From Ligustrum vulgare (lineage: Eukaryota > Streptophyta > Magnoliopsida > Lamiales > Oleaceae): a stretch of DNA of 64,000 nt. The notes beneath the pieces are model-generated. The model worked only from the letters and a program-made list of their open reading frames with translations. It was not told the origin of the DNA and ran no database searches. Below are positions 11,379 to 22,050 of the stretch, piece after piece (the first letter of the stretch is position 1; every line of letters starts with the position of its first letter). The DNA lies in the NCBI GenBank assembly GCA_963555705.1, contig OY743189.1, positions 7,705,501 through 7,769,500 on the forward strand, read 5' to 3'. The position numbers and the translations under genes are program-made.

Positions 11379-12677
11379 TGTAATGACTCGGGTCCAACTT
11401 AACGGGCTGTCTCAGTCGTGTTAAAGATTACATAATGTCTCCATCGTACTGACATGGGTCTTTTCAACTTGTTTTGTCTTCACTCTCACGCTCCCTGAAA
11501 AAACTTCCCAGGGGGGTCACTCATTATAGAATTTCTCCAAGTCAAGCAAGCTTAACTATGGAGTTTCTAACTCAGTCATTATAGAATTGCTCCAAGCCAA
11601 GCAAGCTTAACTATGGAGTTTCTAACGATGGACTTCCAGAAAAGAAGGTGCACCATATTTTCCGAAATTTCATCATTAGAAACTCCACAATTAAGCGTGC
11701 TTTGCTTGAAGAAATTCTATAACGGGTGACCCCCCTGGGAAGTTTTCTCAAGGAGCATACGAGTAAGGACAAAACATGCTAAAAAGATCCATGTTGGTAT
11801 AGTGGGGATAGTATCTCATTGATCTAACTGCCAGGACATCCCATTAAGTGGAACCCGGATCGTTAAAAATGGTATCAGAGATGGTCGCCATTTGGAAATC
11901 GGGAACTAAGTGCTATGCAGGATAAAGTGCTATTCTATAGAGCGGGAGCCACCTCTTGAACCCCATAGTAGCCACCACTTGAATCCCAATGCCTGGAAAA
12001 GGATCCTAAGATGCTTTAAGCGCGACGAGGATGTCGCGAGTCCTAGAAACGACATGATTAAGCATCCTTAGCTTGGAGTAATTCTATGATAGGTTACCCC
12101 TTGGGAAGTTTTCTTGTGATGCGTACGAATGAGGATAAAGTATGCTGAAAAGATCCATGTTGGTATAGTGGGGATAGTACATCGTCGATCTAACAAGGGA
12201 CCCAGGTTGTTACAAATGGTATCAGAGTCAACCGCCAGCCGAAAATCAGGAACTAAGTACTATGTGAGATAAAGTTCTATGCTATAGGATGGGAGCCACC
12301 TATTGAACCCGTAAGAGCCACCTCTAGAAGACCAATGCTTGACAACAGATCCTCAAATGGTTTAACTGCGATGAAGACGTCGCGAGTCTAACATGGGTGA
12401 TCGTAACATCCAGGTTAGGAAAGCTTAAAAGATTTGATAGGTACTACTCATACCAAGAAGATGCACCTTCTTTTTCGAAAGTCCGTATTTAGAAATTCTA
12501 CAGTTAAGCATGCTTGCCTTTGAACAATTCTATGATGGGTGACTCCCTAGGAGTTTTTCTCGAAAAGCGTACAGTGGGGACTACCATGCTGAAAAGACCC
12601 ATGTTGGTACAGTGGGGATAGTACGTCGTCGATCTAATAGTTGAGATAGCACGTTAAGTTGGACCCGAGTCATTACA
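11379..12677 (+). mobile_element. Rearranged Cassandra TRIM cluster with 5S-rRNA-like LTRs
   Basis: Several LTR copies carry a segment matching the 3' half of plant 5S rRNA: AATTAAGCGTGCTT, then GGGTGACCCCCCTGGGAAGT (11690-11745). Weaker forward copies lie at 12060-12130 and 12500-12570, and an inverted one at 11500-11560. The last LTR (12403-12677) also keeps the CATACCA...GCACC part of 5S. Two PBS sites (11870-11880, 12217-12227) read TGGTATCAGAG. This matches Cassandra, a short non-coding LTR element. The cluster begins with an inverted LTR and ends with a forward LTR, so its ends are inverted. Flanks TAACT and TAACC suggest one integration followed by rearrangement. Confidence 0.85.
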
Positions 12678-12719
12678 TAACCCCTTACAGAAATTAGGAA
12701 CATTATAGCTTTTTTACCT

Positions 12720-13075
12720 ATCTTTTTAGCCTTTTTGACTTGAGTTAGTAATGCTGTAAGGGTATTTCTATACCTGGTGCCCTATAGTCATTTGATTTGG
12801 GAGCCACCGGCCTGAAGCTCGTTACACGAGTCATCTAGAAAGCTTAATGAAGAGGTAAATCGTATAGCTTTATTTCTGTCTACAAAAAAATTTAAAAAAA
12901 AATTGTTAAGATATTGCATACATTTGACATCTTTATTTGGAGTATATTTGACTCGTGTTATTAAGGTTGTAGGAGGATTTCTATACCTGGTGTCCTATAG
13001 TTGTCCGACTTGGGAGTCACCGTCCTAAAACTCACTACAGGGGTCATCTATAAACTTAATGGAGAAAGGTAGTGC
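12720..13075 (+). repeat. Tandem non-coding module (G1 copy)
   Basis: Two units at about 12740-12850 and 12955-13070 each contain CTATACCTGGTG, CCTATAG, a GGGAG...CACCG word, a CTGAAGCTC/CTAAAACTC word and GTCATCTA. Related unit pairs occur in X, Z, Y and a remnant at 55.7 kb. No ORF is present. It lies in the 3' untranslated part of the element. Confidence 0.65.
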
Positions 13076-13535
13076 ATGAAAATTGTATTTAGTTGTTAGG
13101 TTGCATAAATGGGATTAAGATTACTAGTGAGTTTGAATTTCCTAGTAGAAGTTTGAATGTTGGGTCACTCAAAATAAAGGAGAATCATTGCAAACCTAAA
13201 TAGTTTTTGTTGCTGCTTAGACAGTCTTAAACTTGAGTGGAAAAAAATTAGTGATTTAGAATACAAGCTTACTTGAATTTAGGGTATCAGGTTTTAACAC
13301 CCTTACAAGCTTACTTGCTTGAGTCAAAAGGCTATTAAGAGTAGAAAAAGGCTTTTAGCATTTTTCTGTTTTTATGCTCGTATTGGTTTATACTTGTTGT
13401 CCAAAATGTTTCAACTAAAAGTGCAAAACCAAGAACAATAGAGCCTCAATCCATCAATACATGCATATTCTAGTCTTTCCAACCCTAAACTGCTTCTTGA
13501 GCAGTTTGGTTCTAATTTAGGGTCGGAATGTCTAA

Positions 13536-13707
13536 GGCTTTGTCTGTTAAAAGTTTTTTTTTGCTTTAAAAACATATTTTTTTTTATGTTTTCAAGATAA
13601 AATGTATGGTTGAAAATTGGAGAGAGAAAATATTTGTGGTTAAAAAGTGATTTGGGGAATTGTGTTGTTTAAAAACATGTTTTTTTAACACTTTGCCAAA
13701 CAGAGGC
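13536..13707. mobile_element. Tourist-like MITE (172 bp)
   Basis: The insert has imperfect terminal inverted repeats (GGCTTTGTCTGTTAAAAG against GCCTCTGTTTGGCAAAG from the other end) and is flanked by TAA on both sides (13533-13535, 13708-13710). A TAA/TTA target and a G-rich TIR fit PIF/Harbinger-derived Tourist MITEs. It has no coding capacity and interrupts sequence otherwise aligned with other gypsy copies. Confidence 0.6.
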
Positions 13708-13970
13708 TAAAGATATAGGTTTAGGGATTATGAAGTCTTTTCTAAATTCAAGTTGCATAAATTCGCCCCACCTATGTCAAACACACTACAACACAAGTAA
13801 TAATCTAACATTGGCCATGTGCTCAAAAAGATGAAATTCTAACATGAATATCTAGTCATGAAAAATCATGTGTTTATGTTGTTCATTGTTTTAGCTAAAG
13901 CATAAATAAATCTAAAAATAGAAATTCAAAATTTCACAAACTGGGAATTTGTCATAAATTTTAGCTGTTA

Positions 13971-14480
13971 TCAACCGAGGTTACAAATTTTCAACAAGTT
14001 CAAAAATCTCACCCCCAAACTTGAGACATCCATTGCCCTCAATGGAATGGAAAAATGCAGTAAAAGAAGAGATTCAGGCTCTGAAAAAATGAATATAAAA
14101 TGAATTACATAACAAAAATATGAATAAAAGAAAAACAAAAGGATGAAATTCTTCCCATCGAGTGTGTACATATACAAGTTTGATGGTCCAGGCTCACCTG
14201 GATACCTTTGCCTCTCGAGTGATGTCAAAAGATCCTCCACCGATGTCAGGCATGTGTTAATACGCATTAGCTCTACATGAAACTCAGTCAATGTACAACA
14301 TACTGAGCGCTGCTCCTCTTCGATCATCGCCTATATCAGTGCACTAGTCCTCCGATCCAACAAATCAATCTGCCTCTGTTACGCCATCTGAGTCTCTCTT
14401 AAGGCAGTTAGAATGCGGATGTGGGCTTTCATCTCCGCCAGCATCTGTTTCATGATCCTGTCATCCCCGACTGAACTAGA
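13971..14480 (-). pseudogene. G2 3' ORF fragment, coiled-coil tail
   Basis: Read on the minus strand from about 14480, the frame gives IMKQMLAEMKAHIRILTALR, then after stops LLDRRTSALI, MIEEEQRSVCCTLTEFHVEL and VEDLLTSLERQRYPGEPGP. The heptad pattern and Pro/Gly-rich end resemble the extra ORF 3' of pol in Athila-type elements, often called env-like. Two in-frame stops show decay, and CACTA insertion at 14490 truncates it. The function of this ORF family is not established. Confidence 0.5.
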
Positions 14481-14680
14481 GCTGGTACTCACTAGTACAA
14501 TTTCAGTCATTTGTGTCAGTTATAAAAGGGAATATGCGTCGGTTGTGGAAGTGACGCGTATGGCGCAGATGTACATGGTAAAGGGAATATGAGTCGATTA
14601 TTATCTAACGCAAAAAGTTAAAATATATGCGTCGATTGTATAAAATCCGAATCATATTGTAAAAAAATAATAATAATAAA

Positions 14681-14763
14681 GAATATGCGTCGGTTTTACA
14701 TGAAAACCGAAGCATATAGTACAACTATATGCTTCGGTTTTCACGTAAAACCGACGCATATTC
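14681..14763. repeat. CACTA-1 subterminal inverted repeat
   Basis: GAATATGCGTCGGTTTTAC at 14681 is mirrored by GTAAAACCGACGCATATTC at 14745-14763, with an inner pair of AAAACCGAAGCATATAGT and ACTATATGCTTCGGTTTT. This forms a large cruciform-capable structure. In En/Spm elements such subterminal motif arrays bind the element protein; that role is inferred here. Confidence 0.75.
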
Positions 14764-14957
14764 TTTTTTTTTTTTTAAATCCAAAAATCCTGTTTAATAT
14801 TTTATAATCAACCTCATCGTTAACTGTAACTATCAACAACCAACAAATAATCAACAGTAACGCATAATAAAATTATATAAGTCAACTTATAGTAATATTA
14901 ATGATAGTTATTACAAATGTTCAGTACATATACATTAATTATATAAAAAATGAAAAT

Positions 14958-15281
14958 TTACATGCAAGATTCATAGAAGTATTTAGCCCATAAATTTCTG
15001 ACCTCGTCCATCTCCTCTACTGAGTAAGAATCTTGATAAAATGCCTACAAACAGTTAAGATAAATTATTAGTTATTTCTTAATAACTAATAAATGGATAA
15101 TTAAACAATTTGTAGTGTTTAATATTTATAATACCTTATCTAAAGAAGTTAATTGAAAATATTGTGTGACTATCTCATACATGTTTCTCATAACATAATG
15201 GCCACATTCAAAACCTCCGGGTTGCTGAGGACACTAAAATTTTCACATTAAAATTATTTGTATATATATGTGTGTGTGTGT

Positions 15282-15348
<67 letters not shown>

Positions 15349-16375
15349 ACTAATTATTCAGGAGTTATTATTCAAGAGTTTGTAATAACTTTTAAATTGA
15401 CATACCACAATTTGTTTCCAATTTACTTGTCCTATACTCCTCTTGCCACCACTTATCCAAAAAATTTTAAGAGCCCTAAATTTGAATAAAAATGAATGAT
15501 TATATATTTATACAGAAATTCTGGAAGAGTCTCCTCTATAAATTGAACATAACCAACCTGTAGAGAGACCCTGGAATTAAGAACTATTTTAACTTCTCAA
15601 GAATCACAACACGAACACATCAATTTCACCTCAAACTCGATAAAAATTATATATATGAAAATTATCAAAACTTATCCACCGCATACTAAACAAAAAAAAT
15701 GATCAAGGAAATATATATATATACTTACGTATTCAATGCTGGTCTGATTTGTATTCTACGCTTATTTGACCCAACTGAATCCAAGAAGTATACGGTGTTG
15801 GTTCGAGAAAAAATCACAAGCAACATCCAATGATTCCTACGTATTATGAACGTATAAATACAACTTTAAATGCCAAATGATTCGAACTGAGTAAGAAAGA
15901 ATGAATATTAATAGTCTTACTCTTGGAAGTACGGTGCGAGAATGTATTGCTTCTATTGCAAGGTCTGAATGGTTTTAGCCATATATGTAATGACGCTATC
16001 AAAATTGTTTTTCACCTTAATTGACGTAATTTGTGACGCACACCTAATTCCAATCGACTTGATGCCGATTTCCTCACACAACTCATGTAGGTACCTAAAA
16101 ATAATTAAATCAATAAATAAATGAACGAAGAAAATTTAAATGAAATTTATAAATTTGTGTTAAGCAGTCTTACATCGTGTATATTTGTAGAATAGATATA
16201 TTCAACCATTCCATTTTAAGAAAGTTGGCGATGTCGTCGATTGTAACTTAAATGTCTGTGTCGTTCGTATGATGGAACACATTTGCGTCTAAAGGCACAG
16301 TGAAAAAGTCAATACCAACAGGTGTCCAAATGATCGCATTGTGTAACCTTTTGCAATCATCACCAGACATTGTAA
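14958..16375 (-). pseudogene. Ulp1-like cysteine protease (C48) of CACTA-1, spliced
   Basis: A C48-type desumoylating-protease domain, a common passenger in plant CACTA elements. Readable minus-strand exons: MSGDDCKRLHNAIIW (about 16300-16375), LHELCEEIGIKSIG (about 16050-16095), NHWMLLVIFSRTNTVYFLDS (15729-15837; catalytic His and Asp), CPQQPGGFECGHYVMRNMYE (15135-15233, catalytic Cys) and the last exon ending ESCM (14958-15044). The last two exons have proper AG/GT borders and match CACTA-2 exactly in position and length. A stop in LQ*KQYIL (about 15965) suggests decay unless it is spliced out. The mobile-element role is uncertain. Confidence 0.75.
15258..15348. repeat. Compound microsatellite (TG)n-TA-(CA)n-(TA)n-(GA)n
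   Basis: A TG tract passes into a long CA tract, then TA and GA tracts. The TG and CA parts are mutually complementary and could fold as a hairpin. It lies in an intron of the CACTA-1 protease locus. Confidence 0.9.
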
Positions 16376-16599
16376 TGTTGGATCGTCAACCAGTGGAGAT
16401 CGTCGGGTAGATGACATTTCAGAACTTTTGGCATTTTTTTGTTTATTGACTTTTTTTGCCTTTTCTTGTGACTTTTCCTGCATGTAAAAAATTGTTATCA
16501 TCATAATTCGTTTCATATAAATATCAAAGTAAACAATTTTGACAAAAAAATTTATATAATTAAAAATTATTAGCTCTCCTAACATAACCAGATGTTGAG

Positions 16600-18240
16600 G
16601 CCATTGACTGAAGCTTCCAATAGCTTCCCCATCGTGGTGTGATATTAAGATGGCACTGGTAAATGATATGCTACTGCACCACGTTCAACATCATCAACCG
16701 CCATTTTAACATGATTGGTCAAGAGTGGTTGAGGTGCACCACAGTTTTAGGTCTAGATGGGAACACTGTCCCTCTCGCTACTATACGGAGCTCGTTATCG
16801 TAACTTATGGCTAGACGACAAGGTATCGATTTCTATTATTCAACATGATGAAAATCATCTTTAGACCGTACATTTGAAATAAGTTTAAAATGATATTCTA
16901 CACATTCAAATAATTTAATTCACATTTGATACCTGAAGCCCATCATACGGATTTGGATCAACAGAGTGGCAACTGCTGCGAATTGGTGGTGGGGGAGTCG
17001 GAGTTTTGTCCGCATTGGCATCAACACTCAAGACAATGTGCCGAAGGATAGAATCATATTTTTGTTGCATAATGTCAAACTTATTTTGCCACTCTGACCT
17101 GACTCGATCGGTCTCCCTCGTGATCATATCTTTAACAGCATCTACCGACACGACCCCACTCGATCGTCTACTGGAACTGGCGGGCTTGCCATATACATCT
17201 TTGATCGTGACATAGACACCATATCCCCTCACCCGTCCAAGATGCTCCTCCTTCCCAAGGGCTTTGGATAAGACATCATGGTGTCTATTTAGGACTAATG
17301 TCCCTTGAGTGGCTTCTTCCCATTTTTCAATCTATTCCAAAATGAAAAAAAAAAATGAGAATTTAATATAAGTACACTTCAGTAAATTTTAATTCACTAT
17401 ATGAAAAAATGAGAGGCTATACTTACAATTTTTTCGTACACCTCCCTAGTTTTCTCGTTGGGGATGTAATAGGATCTATCCTCTTTCTTCTTGGATCTTG
17501 CTCTAACCCAATCTAAACTGCGATCTTGGCTCAACATAGACGAGATAATTGACCCACAAGAAGATGCAGAAGACAGTGGGTCTGTTTGAAGCCACTCTTG
17601 CCTCATCCCAACATAACCAGCTTGACCTAAAAAGTGTGGATGCTCGTTCTGCAATTGCCTTTCCCTAGCGTTCTGAGTTTTTTCCTTCACAAAAAAAATC
17701 ACCATCTTTTAGTCTTTCAAATTAGTATAAAAATTGAATAAGAATTGTGGCATTATACAGAACTTGAAAATCTCAGTGTCACGTTCCTTTTTGAATTTTT
17801 TCCATTGTTCCTCCGACAAGAAATCGTACAGCTGAGTAGGTGATATATATTTCGGGTGCTCCTTGTTGATGAAATCACGCACCAACCTTATTCTGAAGTC
17901 TTTCTAATGCAAACCTACAACTCTCAAAATTGCCTTTTTCATGTCGTCATCGGGTATGTTGAATTCTCTCTAAAATACAACAATAATATGCAATGTTATT
18001 TCAAAATGATTAATTACTATTAACTACACACACACACACACACACACATATGTCATACCTTTATATCTTCCCAAATCATGTTCTTAAGGCCTTGATCAAC
18101 TTGGTGCCAGTCATTGATATTTATATCAACTTGGATACGGACCAAATCATTTATCGCTCGATGCTTGGTATTCCGAGCTCCCGAGTTTGTGTTTTTCATT
18201 TGGTTCCTTGTACCCTGATCTCTTGGTTGATATTCAATCT
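16600..18240 (-). pseudogene. CACTA-1 PF03004-type transposon protein (Ptta/En-Spm)
   Basis: Three readable blocks on the minus strand resemble the plant transposase_24/En-Spm accessory protein: a start near 18060-18240 (RAINDLVRIQVDINI, KNMIWEDIK-like), a middle block at 17397-17705 (EHPHFLGQAGYVGMRQEW, DRSLDWVRARSKKKEDRSYY) and a block at 16915-17340 (EKWEEATQGTLVLNRHHD, LGRVRGYGVYVTIKDVYG, then a predicted coiled coil around DMITRETDRVRSEWQNKFD). Blocks are separated by AT-rich, intron-like DNA. The product probably binds subterminal repeats with the transposase. The N-terminus is truncated at the deletion junction. Confidence 0.7.
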
Positions 18241-18250
18241 TGGATGAAAT

Positions 18251-19870
18251 CTAGGTCTCACGAAATACTTTTTCCTTTCGCTGGCCCAATGCTGCACCCA
18301 CTACATAGTCACTTGCATCACACATCAACTCGAAAGGTAAATTCCAATCTGGTGCTATGATAACTTGAGCAGTAGTAAATTTTTCCTTGAGTGTGTTAAA
18401 AGATAACAAGCACTCTTTGGGAAAATTAAATGGAACGTCTTTTCCCCATAAGTTGTAGAGAGGTTTGGTGATATTAGAGAAATATTTTATAAATCTCATG
18501 TAAAACCCCGCGTGTGCCAAAAAACTCACTCTTACTGAGCTGGGTGGTGGCAACTTCTCCTTGACTTGAATTTTAGCTTTATCAACTTCAATCCCTTTAT
18601 CAGTGATCCTATGCCCCAGGACTATTCCTTCTTTAAGCATAAAATGACATTTTTCCCAATTTAAGACCAAGTTAGTCTCTTCACACGACTCCAACACCAA
18701 GGACAAATGATGCAAAAATTGTTCAAATGCGGATCCAAAAACTAAAAAATTGTCCATAAACACCTCAAAAAAAGGTTCCACCATATCTGAAAATATTGCC
18801 CCTCATGCATTGCTGAAATGTGGATTTACATAGTCCAAATTGCATTCTCCTAAATCGAAAGTGCCATAGGGATATGTGAATGTTGTCTTTTCCTGGTCAG
18901 TTGGATCTATGGAAATGTAATTATACCCTGAGTATCCATCAAGAAAATAGTTGTGGGAGTGACCTGTAAGCTTTTCCAACATTTGATCAATTAATGGGAG
19001 AGGAAAATGATCCTATCTTTTAGCTGTATTCAATTTTCTATAATCAATACATACTCTCCAACCTGTTACTTTCCTGGTAGGTATGAGCTCATTATTCTCA
19101 TTTTTTCACAATTGTTATACCTCCTTTCTTCGGCACAACATAAACTAGGCAAACCCATGAACTATCAGATATTGGATATATGATCCATGCATCTAGTATC
19201 TTTCCTAACAACTTCTTTTAGTGTCAGATTTTATATTTGCCATCCTTCCACATTTGGCATAGACTCATCCTCCATCAAGCTTTTATGCATGGAAATAAAT
19301 GGGTTGATCCCTTTAATATCTGCAATGGTCTAACCAATAGCCTTTTTATGTTTTCTCACCACTCGTAATAATCTCTCCTCTTCTAACTTTGTTAAATGGT
19401 TGGAAATGATAATTCGAAGAGTAGATCATTCTCCCAGAAATGCATAATGGAGATGAGTAGAAGGTGGTTGCAAATCAAGTTTAGTTGGTTTTTCTGATGA
19501 TGGTATGAATTTAGGCAAGTCTCCAAACAATGGGTAAAAATTAATTCTTTTCTTGTGAATAAATAGATTTGAGCCCTCCAATGTACATGCCTCCTCTGCA
19601 ACCTAACTGTCATCTGATTTTGAAGTTTCCGGTCACACTATACATGCATCTAATGTATCCTTTAGATACTCCTTGTCAAATTTCCCTTAAGCCTCATTTT
19701 CCACATGATCAACCTAAAAAAAGGTGTATGATGATGTTGGATACTTCATAGAATTGAAGATATTGAAGGTAATCTTTTCCTCATCCACACGAAGCAGAAG
19801 TGTTCCTTTGTCAACATCGATCACTACTTTTCGAGTCCTAAGGAATGGTCTGCCAAGAATGAGCGGTATT
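18251..19870 (-). pseudogene. G2 gypsy reverse transcriptase / RNase H start
   Basis: Athila-like RT. Minus-strand reading runs from HLHYAFLGE (about 19440) through EEERLLRVVRKHKKAIG (about 19370) to the open frame 18251-18784: VFMDNFLVFGSAFEQFLHHL, LNWEKCHFMLKEGIVLGH, APDWNLPFELMCDASDYVVG. The catalytic pair of the palm, usually MDD, reads MDN here (about 18749-18757), so the second metal-binding Asp is lost. RNase H breaks off after QRKEKVF at the CACTA-1 junction. Frameshifts and stops occur upstream. The missing integrase probably went with the deletion. Confidence 0.85.
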
Positions 19871-20110
19871 GACTTGTCTTCCTCCATGTATTAAATATCA
19901 AAGTCCACTGGGTAGATGAATTCATTCACTTTTATCAGTACATCTTCAAGAATACCCCATGGATAATTGAAGAACCTGTCAGCTAATAATAGAGAAATTG
20001 CAGGTTGTTTTGCTTCTCTAATGCCAAGTTTCCTGAAAATAGACAAAGGCATTAAATTAATGTTCATACCCAAATCACATAAAGCATATTCAAATTTAAG
20101 AGACCCAATA
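19871..20110 (-). pseudogene. G2 gypsy aspartic protease
   Basis: The 60-codon frame 19891-20073 reads MGMNINLMPLSIFRKLGI and WGILEDVLIKVNEFIYPVDF, the Athila-type retropepsin after its active-site loop. The usual DLGAS loop is altered to D-MGMN at the beginning, so the catalytic Asp context is mutated. A continuation, EEDKSIPLILGRPFLRT, follows in another phase before 19830. It lies between gag (right) and RT (left), as in gypsy pol. Confidence 0.75.
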
Positions 20111-20389
20111 GTTCAAGGTATTGTGAAACTCCCTGGATCCTTTAACTTAGGAGGCCACTTTCTTTGGATAATAGCGCTACACTCTTCAGTGAACATCACT
20201 GTCTCATGATCATCCGATTTTCGTTTATTTGAGAGAATTTCCTTCATGAACCGTTCATAACTAGGCATATTGACTAGAGCTTCTGGAAAATGAATATTTA
20301 TGTGCAATTCCTTGATTTTTTCAATGAATTTGATGAACTCCTGCTCTAACTTATGCTTCCTCACCCTTTGTGGTTATTGAATGAGAGGT

Positions 20390-21540
20390 ACATATGCTTT
20401 TACAGGAGTTGGTGCCCTTTTTGTTCGACTCTCTGGATCTAATGGTTTCTCTGGATGATTAACCATTTTTGGATGTTCTTGTTCCTCTACAACTTCTTCT
20501 TCCAAATTTTCCTCTCCTTCCGAATTCTTCATTTTTACTTAAGGTAGTTGAACTCTAGTCCTTGGTGTTATTCCAAGTACTTGCTCACTGGAGTAGGTTT
20601 CAGCTTCACTTCGTGATTTTGATTGTTGATTTTCTGTTTTCATTGTTGTGATCTCTCCTATCCACCTTTTGATCTCTTTAACTTCAGCTCGCTGTTTTTG
20701 CAAAAGCTGAAGTATCAGATATTCTTTCGATGAGTTTGTTACTAGTTGTTGCAATTCAGGTTGTTTTCTTTGGTCATCCAACTTCTTTAACAATTCTTCA
20801 AGTTTAGCCTCTAGTTTTGAGTATTGTACTTTGATCAAATCAATTTCCTGAATACAGCTTGCCAAAGGAGCTCCCTGATTAGTGTACCATTGATAACTGT
20901 TTGCTGCCATCTTATAAAAAAATTTAGTTGTTTGCTCGTATGTCATGTTCATAAGTGACCATCCAGTTGCTGAATCTACATGTCTTTGGTTTTCATATGT
21001 CAACCTTTCATATAATTGTTGGATCAATACTCATTCAGCTAACCCATGTGTTGGACAATGTCTTATCGTATCATTGAACATTTCCCATGCTTCGAAGATT
21101 GATTCTTCCCAAAGTCAGATGAAAGACATAATTTCCCTTCTGAGTTGTGACATTAGACTTGTTGGTAAGAATTTATCCACGAATTTCCTGCTAAGTACTG
21201 CCCATGATGTAATGGAATTGGATGGTAACGAATAAAACAACGCTTTTGCCAAAAAGAGAACAATTTCATTTTGACTGCTTCGTCTAGGACTCCGTTTATT
21301 CTTTGCATGTTACAAATCTCTTGAAAATCTCTCAAATGTGCATGAGGATCTTGTGAAGTTAGACTGTGAAGCACTGTTGTTTGTTGAATTAATGAAATCA
21401 TGAAAGTTTTGATTTCATAATCAAATGCTGAAATAACTGGTTGTGCAACACAAGTCCTTATTTTATCCACTGAAGGGACTAGATAATCCCTTAACGGTCG
21501 TCCTCCACACATTTTCTATTGATTCATAGCATTCATCTGT
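20390..21540 (-). pseudogene. G2 gypsy gag
   Basis: Athila-like capsid protein. Readable parts: RPLRDYLVPSVDKIRTC and DPHAHLRDFQEICNMQRING (21153-21512), an interrupted middle, then MTYEQTTKFFYKMAANSYQW and a Gln/Glu-rich coiled region (20539-21027) followed by a Lys/Glu linker to the protease. These match the order RALRDY, ICDTLKFNGV-like and MASNSYQW typical of the family. Stops split it. Gag would form the particle; this copy cannot. Confidence 0.85.
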
Positions 21541-21751
21541 GCACCTGGAATCCAATTGTCTACCATATTAAAAATGTACTAGCTGCTTAATGCTTCCAAC
21601 TGTTAGAAAATCTCTTCGATTCCTAATTCAAATGGAAACAATCCACAGCTTTTGATGTTCTAAAAAGAATAAAAACTAAAACTAAAATTAAAAATAAATA
21701 AAAAATTCAAAGTAAAGCAAGAACTAATTTATGACGATATTAATAAAATAG

Positions 21752-21769
21752 TCCCCGGCAACGACGCCA
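21752..21769 (-). other. G2 primer binding site (tRNA-Asp type)
   Basis: On the minus strand it reads TGGCGTCGTTGCCGGGGA, one transition from TGGCGCCGTTGCCGGGGA. It separates gag (left) from the LTR start (right) and fixes the minus orientation. Confidence 0.85.
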
Positions 21770-21774
21770 AAAAC

Positions 21775-22050
21775 TTATTCACTACAATCACCCCGCAAGT
21801 GTACGGGTCATGACAAGTAATAAAGTGAACTTATGAGTCCGGATTATCGTTCCCACGAGGACTATTATTAATTACCGAAGTTTGTTAGTTCTCAACTATA
21901 TTTGAACAGTCAAAATTCTAATGTTATGAATAAGATAAATTAAATAACTAAACCGTCGAAAGAAAATAACAATTTTTCCACTTACGAATTTCTTAAGTGA
22001 AGAATAAATCAAATTGTTGGGACATACGATTTCGCCGCAGCTATTACTGT
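21775..22050 (-). mobile_element. G2 5' LTR, proximal 275 bp
   Basis: The stretch begins with CCGCAAGTGTACGGGTCATG and contains TAATAAAGTGAAC and CGTTCCCACGAGGA, the LTR-end words shared by the gypsy LTRs here. It stops where the X element starts (TGATAAG at 22051). The distal part of this LTR is probably at 27120-28219. Confidence 0.6.

Larger units (their letters stand above)
13270..14489 (-). mobile_element. G2 gypsy 3' region (minus strand)
   Basis: From about 13270 the orientation reverses: GGGTATCAGG, ACAAGCTTACTTGCTTGAGT and TTCTTGAGCAGTTTGG are the inverse of words in X (26200-26480). At 14005-14045 the minus strand shows GAGGGCAATGGATG followed by AAGTTTGGGGGTGAG. The region is cut at 14489 by a CACTA element. 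It is probably the 3' end of the same Athila-like element whose gag-pol lies at 18251-21540. Confidence 0.55.
14490..18245 (-). mobile_element. CACTA-1 transposon, 5' end missing
   Basis: The left terminus is CACTAGTACAATTTC, preceded by ACT (14487-14489), and matches the right terminus of CACTA-2 (CACTAGTACAGAAAC in inverse). Subterminal GCGTCGGTT words follow, as usual in En/Spm elements. The minus strand encodes a PF03004-type transposon protein and an Ulp1-like protease. No opposite CACTA terminus occurs: at about 18245 the sequence switches to gypsy RNase H. The right end was therefore deleted, apparently with the neighbouring gypsy integrase. Confidence 0.8.

Noticed and set aside
11690..11745. 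A genuine 5S rRNA gene
   Set aside because: Only parts match 5S, copies are flanked by TRIM LTR and PBS sequence, and several are decayed; Cassandra explains it better.
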